Positions 21,143 to 33,100 of a stretch of 64,000 bases of DNA are shown here, one piece after another. Numbering within the stretch: position 1 is the first letter of the stretch; the number at the start of each line of letters is the position of its first letter. Below the pieces are notes generated by a model, which saw nothing but the letters and a program-made list of their open reading frames with translations, had not been told where the DNA came from and did not search any database. The position numbers and the translations under genes were made by a program. This stretch comes from Distichodus sexfasciatus (Eukaryota; Chordata; Actinopteri; Characiformes; Distichodontidae), in the NCBI GenBank assembly GCA_032718565.1, contig JAVGVS010000007.1:5200259-5264258 (forward strand). Reading direction: 5' to 3'.

Positions 21143-24100
21143 TTAAAGTGACTTACTCAAGTGGGGTTTTCAGCTTTTATGAGGGTTGTGTAGATGTGAA
21201 ATGCTGACCTGTTCTTGTTTCCACACAAAGGATTATTCTGGAAATTATTTCATTTCCGTTTAAATGTCCATACATTTCTTATTTTAATCTTAACAAGGTA
21301 CCTCTAATTACGCTTCATGAAAGATACTTTCTGAAATGCCTCCACTAAATAACATCTTGTGTTTCACAGAAATTTTCAAATTCACTCCCTAAAATTGCAA
21401 TGCGAATTTCAAGGACTTATCAGTTGTATTCAATCTCAGGGCAACATGTGTAAACTAAATGTTCTGCCTGATACAGTCGGTTTAATTGAGAGCATAAAAT
21501 AATTTAAATATCACTTCAAAAACTGGAATTTTTGTTTGGTCGTATTTAGCATTAATCTGAGAAAATAAAGGATGAGTGTCATTCTAGTTGTTAAAATGAA
21601 ATGAATAAATAATTAACAGAGATTCTAAAACATGCCATATTTTAGTCATGATTAAGTTAAAAACTTGCGAGATCCATTGCAGCTCAACTGGGCATTCTAT
21701 CGGTGCAAACCTGATAAGCAGGTGATTTCAAATTAACTGATCAACACAGAAGATCAGAGCAGCTAACGGAAGACAGATTAGACAGTTTCATGGTCGACAG
21801 TGTAGCGTGATCTGTACTTTGCTAAAACAAAACAAGCCACTTTGGATGACCAGCTATTATGACACTGATGCATCTAACTATGAATTAAATTAATTCGCAC
21901 GCAAATAGCCAACCCTAGCTTTCATTTTTGTGTAACATGGCCTTAAGGATGGCATCTCAAAGAGAGTCCCAACATTCCTGCTCAGATAAATTTGAGGAGG
22001 TAAAATTGAGAATGGCATTGATCCCACTTATGGAAATAAATCACCAGAATTACTTATATGCCAATAATTATGTTATTTTAGATTTATTCACAACTATCAT
22101 ACTTAAAATTTGACTGTATGTACAGCATCACAATGACATGTAAAGTTTTATAACTTCACCATCATATTTCAGGTCAGTCTTGTAAAAAAGGAAGTGCTGT
22201 AAGCTGAGCATAACCTGATACCAATTTCAGATAAAGATTAGTTCAGCTCACCATTCTTACAGTTTATTTGATCTTGTTGAAGCAAAGAATTGGTTTTCTT
22301 GACTGTGTTGTACCTTCCATGTTCTATTGCTTTATTTTGAATGATTCATCAGGACATATATTTAGCCATTTTCATGAAATGATCAGAAGAAACAAATAAC
22401 AGCATTTTGTTAGAACACTGTCAAATTTGGCAGCTACTTTAGATTTAGTTTTTAGTCTTTAAATATTTGTTAGTTTTAGTCACATTTGTGAATTGTGAAA
22501 ATGTGAATTTCTGTGCTTTAGTTTTTGAAAAATGTTATATTTTAGTAGAGGTGTGATGATCTTGTGCCACAAGATCTTACAATATTAAAACATGACAATG
22601 TTTCTCATCAAGGTGAAAAGCTGTCTCACGAAATAGTGTGGCATTGTTTTTGTGTTAAATTCTGAGCGTGCAGTGGAACTTGCACAGTTAAAATCTCACT
22701 GACTAATTTCGTCACCAATCAGGTCCCAAACATTCCAAGTTCATATACTGAATACAAACACACATTTTCCCAGTATGACGCCAAAAGTAGCAACAAGAAG
22801 ACGAGTTGTGAACATTGTCTGTGTAATTTTTTCAGCCAGTATCCTCGTCTAATTGTATTTGTTAATGTTCCTTAAATCTTTTAATTTTGCAGGGATTTTG
22901 CAAGATCTTAATTCTTGTTTAATTCTAAACCAATTCTTCCTCAGAGCTTTTTTTTTTATTTTTTTTTTACTTTTCTAGCTCTTTCCTTGTGCCCTTCAGA
23001 TACAAAAAACACACAAAAACATAGCTCTCGCATAGGTCGCCCAGGAGAGTGGTCTGGGTTTTTAAAAAATCTTTTTGTGTCTGTGGGAAGTAATGAGAAC
23101 TATAAAAGAACACCGGAGTCTCATGCTGGTCTTTAAAACACAAAAAAAAAAAAACACAAGTGGCAATCTATGAGTTCACATGTGCGTTTACAGCATTTAG
23201 ACGCTCTTATCCAGAGCATCTTCCATTTCTTAATGACAAGGAAAGTCTACCTGGAGCAACGTGGGGTTAAAGGTTAAAGCAGATATATCCAGTGGTGGTA
23301 GTGATGGAGACAGCATTCAAACCCACAACCTCTTGGTCCAGAGGCAGGCATCCTAATTAGACCACCACCCATGCATGACCCACAGCAATTTACTATATCC
23401 CATGTAAAACAAACAGTGATGAATCAACTGTATACAATATACAATATGCTTGATCATTTTCAAAAATAGGCTTCTGCTTCTTCTTCTTCTAATTCGGCCT
23501 TTCACATTAAAGGTTTTCACAGCGGATGAACTACCTTATTGTCCACATTATATTTATAGTCCAGATTTGACTAAATGAACTGGACATAGTGTTGTATAAG
23601 TAATCTTAAAAAAAAAAAATTACACACACATTGGCTTTATGATTCTAATAATACAAAATGCTATAAATAGCAACGTGTGAAAGACATGATCAATAATATA
23701 CTATATTCTAAAGGGAAGAATGGAACCCTTGATTTGTAAGAAATTAAAGTAAGGATCATTAAATCAGTTTGAGCACTGACATGAAGGAAAGATGAATTAT
23801 GCTAATCACAGCCAGATTGAAATATTCTCTGAAGACTGAAAAGTGCCAGAACTGTAGAGAGGAACAGAAACTGTTTCCTGATCAGCTGCATTCCCTTCAT
23901 AGTAAAGCCCTGGGAAACCAACACAAATTGACTAGACATACACTTGTTTCATAGAAGCAGAGATTAAATAAATACACATCTTAATGATAAACATTCCATC
24001 CTGGGATTATGTATTCAAAGATGACATTTGGACTTGGCTATTAGCACTGAGAAGGCCCTTAGCCTGTTAGACCGATGGTTATAAGCTGTTGAGTTATAGT

Positions 24101-27100
24101 CACTAGATATGGCTTACTATTATAATTCACTGTTGACTGATGTGTAAACTCTAGTGTCTTAAATTTGATTTGGAACAGTTAATTTAATCTTTAAAATGTG
24201 ACGAAGTGCTTGTTATGATTTCAAAGCATTGGTGCATCTTAAGGTCTGAATAACCAAAAACTCTTTATTAAATGTCTGATTTCTATAATCTCCAACAGAA
24301 TCAAGAAAATGTCTGGGGTTATGGCAATAAAAAGCTGTTGATTAAATAATTTTCAATAGAGATTCTTGGGTCACAAGCACTGAACATTTGTCTGTATGTG
24401 AGAACCCTTTTGCTCTATTTTGCCAGGAAGCTCTTTGAAAGCAGGAAATACCCTCAAGTCAAATGTGTAGGTTTGTAATGGAACTGGCTGTTGCAAAATG
24501 AAAGGATCTATCAACAAAAATTTATACGTGCAATGAAATAACATGAATAGAGAGTTTGTTTTAAAATTAGAAATCACATTAGAAGAATATATAGGTGAAA
24601 CATGTAAGATAACATGGTAAAATATTGTATCGGGTTGTTGGTTTTCAGTTTCACATCTCAACAATGAGTCATGGTGCACATTCAGATTTGAGCGTGGACT
24701 TACTTTCACCAACAACTGTAATGCTTGACGGCTACAAACATGCCTTTAACTGGCGTGCTAATCAATTAGTGATGCACCGTAATATAGAAATTATACAGTA
24801 ATATAGTGCAGTAGTATAGGTACATGTTAGATTTTGAAATGTCAAACATGTGAACTGTCCCCATGTATGTCTTGTACTAGATTTGATATGTTAGCATTTG
24901 TATAAATGAGTGAGAAATAAGCTCTTATCCCTCTTAAGCTCTTATCTTGTATTTTCGCTAGGGAAACTTCTCAAAGAAATGTATGGGTTTGATCTCAGAT
25001 GGTCCATAGCTGGTGATGTGCACTCAGTCCGGTCACTTTAAAAACATTATGCTAATTGTGAAGTATGTATGAGTACTTGAAAGGACATCTGATTGGATTG
25101 CAGTCATATATCTCTAATGAACATGGGATGCCATTTTTAAATATCCGACATGCTCTTGCAGATTGTCCTAGTTTTTAAGCATCTCAGGAAGAGCTACATA
25201 GCAGGGAAGAACTGAGCAACACGTTCTTACGTTAATGAGCGCACTAGGAGCTCACACTGTTGTACATCAGGAGCTTCCTGCTGAATGTTTTTGCCACTGC
25301 TCTTTACTGAGTAGGATTTTTTAACGAACTGAGATCAGCAATGCCATTTATAGTGCTTTTTCTAAAACATGACAGTGTCGTTATTCATGTTGTTTGGACT
25401 TTGTACTTCAGCATATTAATTTGAAATTGTAGAATGGCCACTAAGTGCACAAAGTAAAATCAAATTAGAGACTACATACATTTGTTTTGGGTGAACCGTA
25501 GAGGACTCGCTATTTTCATAAAATATCTCTCAATTTTAGAGGATGATGAGTAATGTTTTGCATCAGGAGCCTGATGTTTTACATCAGGCTCCTGATGTAC
25601 AAGTTTGCGTTCAAGAGAGTCAAGATACAGTTGATTTTCAAAGTGCCAACAGAGGAAAATACAGAGCATCAGGGGATATATACAGTGGGAAGAAAAAAAA
25701 AAATCTCCTCCCCCCCTTGAAATATTCCCTATTCCCTTCTTCCCTTCTTCTGTAAAAGAGCGGTCTGGATAAGAACATCTGCTAAATGTTGTAAATGTAA
25801 ATGAAGGTGAGAGATATAGTAGCTACAGTTCAGAAAAAGAAATTAAAAAAATCAAAAAGAAAACACACTGACGTTACTAAAAGATTATCTTTAACCATTA
25901 CTTGTAAACTCAGTCAAGTGTAATCACATTTTCCATTGCACACCATGATTAATGGCTCCCACCTGTGATCAGCTGAAATTAGTGTGATTCGTTAAGCACA
26001 AAACCAGCTGTTTCTGGACAGTTCTCTTGCTTGGTAGTGCAACTGAAAGCACACAATTGATGATGGGTGGCTGGCCACCTTCAAAAGATCTCAGGGATAG
26101 AGTTGTGGATATGCTTAGGGCAGGAGATGGTACAAAAAAATCCCTAGAAGCATAGTAAAGCACATAATAAAGAAGTGGCAAGTGTTTGGTACTACTAAGA
26201 CCCAACCCTGATCTGGTGTTCCCTCCAAACTGGATGGAAAAGTGAGGAGGAAACTGGTCACAAAGTCTATAAAGAGGTCAGTGGCCATGTTGAGGGAGTT
26301 TTATGGCAAAGAGTGGTCATTGTGTGCATGTGACAGCAATATCAAAAGTGCTCTACAGTTATGCCTTGTTCAGGAGAGTTGCTAAAAATACGGCTTGCGA
26401 TCCACAACACATCATAGCTACAGTAAAGCATGGAGGTGGCCACTTTGAAGGAGGTAAAGGATTTTATGGCAAAGAGTGGTCATTGTGTGAAACAATATCA
26501 TACAGTAAAGCATGACAGGATACTGTCACCTCTATGCTTTACTGTAGCTATGATCCAAAACACCCCATAGCCACAGTAAATGTGGAGGTGGTAGTATCCT
26601 GTCATGGGGCTGTTTCTCTGCAGCAGGGACTGGGGCTCTCATCAGGATAGAAGAAAAAATGAATGGGGCAACATACCATCAAGATCTGGAGGACACCTTG
26701 CTACTAGTAAGTTTAAAATGGGTAGAACGTTTGCCTTTCAGCATGGCAGTGACCCGAAGCACACAGCAAAACTGACTGCACAGTAGTTGAAGGATAAAAA
26801 CGTGAATGTCATTGTGTGGTTCATTCAGAGCCCAGACTTAAACTCTACAGAAAATCTGTGGAAAGATTTGAAGAAAGCAGTCCACCAACGGTCACCGTCC
26901 ATCATGCCGAACTTGAACAGTTCTCTAAAGAAGAGGACTTCAGTATTTTAGTACTAAACAGCTTCAGAAATCTCTTTTGAGAAAAAGGTTGTATAACCTT
27001 CTTTGATGAAATAGCCTCTGCTTTCCTGCCGTGATTAAAATTGTCTGATTTGCTTGTCATGTGCCTTCCACTTTTCTTCATCTCCTCAATTAAATTTACA

Positions 27101-30100
27101 CACCATTATATATTTGTAGCAAATGACATTTTGGACATTTTAGGCATGTGTTATGCCTTCATAATTTCAGAACAAACTTAGAATGGGTTCTAATACAGGG
27201 GAATGGTCACCTTTATAGCAACGTCTTCTCAGGTGGCTTTGTGTTCGCTGAAACAGTTCTTATGACGATGACCTGAGGCTAAATGATGGATATTTTATAC
27301 TTAATGCTGCTTAGTGTGTAAGTGCTGTGCTTACGTATTTTTTTCTTGTGTAAATTTGGAATTTGAGATATTTTATACCATTGTAAGACTTATTTCATCT
27401 GTAAATGTTTGGATGATGTGTGGTATTCCTCATGGTATAGTTAAGAGACCATGCCTGTTTAAAATATACTTGCTTTCCTTGCAGCAAGCAATTGTTTATG
27501 TGTCAATTGCACAGTTATGTATTTCAGTCTTCTCCAAGTTCCATCAGTTGATTAACTTCCTATATGATGAAGGTAATACATTAAAATTAAGACAGATTTT
27601 ACATTTTCATTGTTTTATAGCTCTCTGTGGGCTTGTACCTGCTGGTATCTCCCTTGTTTTTAAGGTGAATTCGCAACAGATCTCTCCAGTCTACTGACTC
27701 TGCCCTTTAATCTGTACCAAGGGTGAGAAATAAGTTCCCAAGTCTGCCAGCACCTGAGGGCATGTTGGTCTGTCCGGATGATTTTTTTATGTAAACTAAA
27801 AATAAAACAATTTAGTTTTTGTTTCTTTGTGCTGATTGTTTTTAGTAGTATGTTAAAAAACACAATTGCTGCTATTGAAAAACATTTTTAAAAGAAATTC
27901 AGAGGCAGTTCCGTTCAGTGCTCTCTGATTTTCATTTCTAATGTTGCAACAGCAAGAAATGTTGAAGCCACTAAAACAGAACAGTATGCAAATCCTCTCA
28001 CAAGCACTTCCTGGCTATGGCTTGAAAGTACTGAGTGTGCAAAGTCAAGATACATATGAGAGTTAATTAAGTGCTTACAGTATTTAATGCTTAATATAGA
28101 TTTTTGTGTTTGGTGTTTAAATTTTTTCCAACACTTCCAATCAAAGCATGTACTGTATGTCTTAAGTAGTTTTAAATCTATGAGTAAGTATGAACAAAGC
28201 TAATTAAAAGTTTGATAGAATCCTGCTTCTAGTTTGGTACAGCTATCTTTAGAGCCAGAGAACTGTCGAGATGGTTCTCCTTCAGAAGCATCTGACCTGA
28301 TTCCAGGCCTAGTCTGCAAGGGGAAACGTATGTCTATGTTTTGGCTGCTTAAAGCACCTACAGCAGCAGGTACACACTTCATGATATCAACAACAAAGCA
28401 AAGACAGGTGCAGTGATCTCCTTTAGATATGGAATATATAGACTAAGGCAACTAAAGGTCTATCTTAGAGACAGTGATTCAAAATGATTGGAAAATAAAC
28501 GCAGCCTTTATTTAACTAGGAAAAATCTGTCATGAATAAACAAATATATTTAGATAAGATTATTCCTTCCTAAAGGCAATCAGATATTAATATTTTATAG
28601 TTCACACCTAACCACTGACACAACGTGATGAGAGAAAAGGTTGTTTTATAATTTAAGATGTTTGGCTCATTGTATCTGACTTTATTATTTGACTATATTG
28701 GTCTTCTGAGTGTTTGTACAATAATTTTACCACACTAATCAGGATGAATTATTATAGTATTCTTTTGCTTTTAGATGAGATGGCTTCTGTGTTTAGTCTT
28801 CTGTGTAATTGTAACACCTGGTATTGTGGCTAGTGTCCTTTCTGTGTGGTTGATTATCCTTTTATGGATTAAGAGGCAGCATAGGGACAGTAAAGCGAGT
28901 CGGACAAAGAAAATGAAATGTTTTGCTTTCTGTTAATCATAAGAGTAGTTAATCATAATTTCCACAATTTATGGTCACAACATAGGTTTATTCACATATT
29001 TATGGCTTGTGATTTATTTTTCTATTTGCATTGTTATGGAGGGGTGTAGATTACATGGACAGACAGATTCAGCAGGTCGGCTTGTTTCGATGTGTTTTGG
29101 TGGAGGTGGGGGGTGAATATTATGGAGCTGGCTGGAAATCTACCTTGATGGACAGTCTGATTATGGGGCGACTGTGAGCTGTCATCTACTCATAGTCCTT
29201 TACAACCTTAGGCAAACTGTGGTAAAAATGGGTAGAAAAAGTCATTGGGCTTCATTCACCAACCGTTTGCAATAAGAAATTTGGTTTTAAAAGCCACTTA
29301 ACACAGTTTTCACAAAGATTCTGACATTCACAGATGTTTTTCTTCTTTAAGATGTGTTTCTTGAGTCTACAACTGCTGAAAAGCACTCTTACCCAAATTA
29401 TTCTGCATGCTTGTGGAAAACAAAATTAGGTTACAGCTTTTTCTCCAATTTTACCGCTACATAATATTCATTCATTCATTCATTCATTCATTATCCGAAC
29501 CGCCTAATCCCTGTCGGGATCGCAGGGACTGGAGCCTATCACGGAAACTATGGGCGCGAGGTGGAGACCATCCTGGGCAGGCGCTAACACGCCACAGGGC
29601 ACACACACTCACACAATCACACTCTCATTCACACCTTATGGGGCCAATTTAGATTCGCCAATTAACCTATGTCACATGCTTTTGGACTGCCGCCAGTGGA
29701 AACCACTTTAACATGGGGCGAGCATGCAAACTCCACACAGAAAGGCCCCACGGCCAACCCAGCAATCAAACCCAGGTCCTTCTCGCTGTGAGGCAGCAGC
29801 GCTAACCTCTGCACCATCGTGACATAATATTATACTACCTAAATAAATTTTGCTAAGAACAAATTTAAGAAAAAAAACATAAGAGAATATTAGTGAATTA
29901 GTGAATGAATTATGCCCAGTTGCATCATAGATTGGACTAATTTTTACCCTTATAGATTGAGAATAAGGATATTCAGAATCCTCTAAAATTGGTTAAATTT
30001 TGCTGTTTTTTAATGAAGACAACAAGAATAACTCTGCATTTATCGCATTTAGTTTTTTACACACTAAAAAGAAAACGTTACGTTACAATGTAATGTGACT

Positions 30101-33100
30101 CTTTAGCAACAGAGCAACATCGATCTGGAGGTCAATTTGATCTCCTCTCATTAACACACTTGATTCAGCTCATCACCGTTTAAGAGTGGAATTAAGATCT
30201 TTAGAGGAAATTATACTGTCCAGTGCTGCGGCACACACTGTGTCTGGAGACGCTCGGTTAACAGATGGTTGGCTGGCAAACCGCTGGGTTCTAAATTACG
30301 TCTGAGCATTGTATCAGACCTCAAAAGTCAAACTGGTGTTAAAGAGGATGGCGAGATATGGCTGTCGAGCAGCAGCTGAGGGCCCTTATCTATTCTGCAC
30401 AGTAGCTTCTGCCAGACTGACATGTTACTAAACGTACATCAAGATTTGAAACTTTTAACAGAAAACCAGCACTGAATAATTTATGTAAGGCCTGATGTTG
30501 ATAAAAATAACAGAAACAGAACTTTGGAGCTGTAGAATAAGAAGTAGGGAAATATTCTGACCAGAACACTGTGTACAGATCTGTCCTCATCAGAACTGCT
30601 TGGAAATTATGACAAATGTGAAGCAAAGTGACTAGAGTAATTCAGAATACATCAAAATAAACAAGATTTTCGATGCAACTGTTGTTACTTCATAGGTATT
30701 TTAGGTGCTTTATATCTAACATTTTGCTAGTAAGTGACATTGCTAAAGAAACAATGCTGTCATATGTATTATCTTAATTTGGTCATCATGCAGTCGCTTC
30801 AGGATTTCACCAATCTTTTTTGACATTATTGCGGCCTAAAATGCCTGACTTTGCGGCAGCTTTTCTAAAAAAAAACTTGCGACGAAAGTTGCGGTGTTTT
30901 TAGCTGCTTTGTTGCAATTAAGTTAAAAAGAAAAAATTAAGGCAAAGTTTATTTTCTTTAATTTCCCCTGTAATTAAATAAAAGTGAAGGTACGTGAGGC
31001 ATTTTGATCACGTTTCCTGCGTCTTCCAGATGTAACAAGGGAGTGAGTTCGCTGGCGCATGGCTCAACATTTTGTGGGAAATGACACTGATTGCTCAACA
31101 ATTGTGGAAAATTTGTGGTAATTGTTAAAAATTGCAAGTCCAGGATGAATTTGCAGGGAGGGGTTGAATTTGTTTCAATAGTTGTGATTGCAACGTCGCA
31201 AAATCCTGGAAGGTCTGATCACGAGAATGAAGACTGAGTGTAAAAAGAAAAGGTGTAGATAAATAATGTAAAGGGCTTATAAAAGCTCTTCTAAAAATAA
31301 TACCCACAAAATTAAAATGCTCTGTAATTTAGAAGCAAAAGTCGCCAGTCACAAACTAACTAACTAAATAAATAAATAAATAAATTTCAGGCTGGTTGTG
31401 GTACATCTGAAATAGCTTGAAGATCTTGATTAGGGGCTCACGGCTAAGCAGCTTTGGGCTGCCCATAGAGCTGAATATTTCATTTTTTGATTGTTTATAT
31501 CGCTTCTTGATATTGTGGCTTGTTCTTGGTGTTGAGTATTCCTCCAGTCTTCATGTTTCAGTGACTGATCTTCAATTAGTCGAATGATTGTGACACACAC
31601 TAACACCAATTACTGCTGCAGAGATTAGCTTTCACCCACAAGTCAGTGGTTCACCTCTGCATCCCACTGATCACACACAAGTGATACGATCCCAAATGAG
31701 TGCAATTAAACATGAAACAGATTCAGATACTTTGTACGACTTGTTCCTATATTCATCTCACTGATCTGATTTCCTTTGTGCACTCAAAATCAATGTCTCA
31801 TTAGTACTGCAGAGGAAGTGTATCTGTCTGTTTTCAATTACATTTTGTTCCAGGAGCATACGGTTAAATGCAGGACATAGTTTATTTGATAAATATAGTG
31901 TTTTAATATACTGCAAATGTCTATTGATTGATGTCCAGATAAGAATTTATAAGGATTTTAAAAACAAATTGCTGCAAGAGTTTCCAACATGCGCAAATCT
32001 TCTGTAGCACTGCTTGAAAAAACATCACAGGGATGCTGGTTGGGAGAATGCCAAAAGTGTGCAAAATTATCACATCAAAAGAGAAATACTTTAGGGGAAA
32101 AGACAAAGGAAGGAAAACAATATTACATGTTTTCTGATGGATAGTTTGATTATTTTTCACAAAGATGGAAAACAGTAAACATGTGTTTGACTGCCACTGT
32201 GTATTTACATGATAACAATATTCAATATCAATAGTATGTATATAGATTTTTATATAGCAAAGCCTTAGTGATGATGCGAACCTTCTTTGTAGCTTGTAAT
32301 TGCAAAAACATAATTGCTTAAATTTACATCTTTTGCTGTTAAAGTTGTCATGCATTATTAGCAAGAAAATGTTATAATTGTCATTTCTCAATTTGCTACA
32401 CCTTTAAGGTAGGACTGGGCAATGAATAAAAAATCAAAACTGGCATTCATAATTTCAAAAAAAGTAAAAAAGTATTTAGTCAGCCACCAATTGTGCAAGT
32501 TCTCCCACTTAAAAAGATGAGAGAGGCCTGTAATTTTCATCATAGGTATACCTCAACTATGAGAGACAAAATGAGAAAAAAATCCAGAAAATCACATTGT
32601 CTGATTTTTAAAGAATTTATGTGCAAATTATGGTGGAAAATAAGTATTTGGTCATCTACAAACAAGCAAGATTTCTGGCTCTCACAGACCTGTAACTTCT
32701 TTTGTAAGAGGCTCCTCTGTCCTCCACTCGTTACCTGTATTAATGGCACCTGCTTGAACTCGTTATCAGTATAAAAGACACCTGTCCACAACCTCAAACA
32801 GTCACACTCCAAACTCTACTATGGCCAAGACCAAAGAGCTGTCAAAGGACACCAGAAACAAAATTTTAGACCTGCACCAGGCTGGGAAGACTGAATCTGC
32901 AATAGGTAAGCAGCTTGGTGTGAAGAAATCAACTGCGGGAGCAATTGTTAGAAAATGGAAGACATACAAGACCACTGATAATCTCCCTCGATCTGGGGCT
33001 CCACGCAAGATCTCACCCCGTGGGGTCAAAATGATCACAAGAACGGTGAGCAAAAATCCCAGAACCACACAGTGGGACCTAGTGAATGACCTGCAGAGAG

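Larger units (their letters stand above)
25930..27110 (+). mobile_element. Heavily rearranged Tc1 relic
   Basis: Transposase-like pieces can be read in changing frames on the + strand: a helix-turn-helix/linker part around 26130-26290 (IIKKWQVFGTT-like, KLDGKVRRKLV), a WGLFLCS..G block at about 26604, QHGSDPKHTAKL at about 26738, and SPDLNSTENLWKDLK at about 26831. The region around 26299-26610 holds repeated and inverted copies of the same block. The exact ends were not found. Confidence 0.75.
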
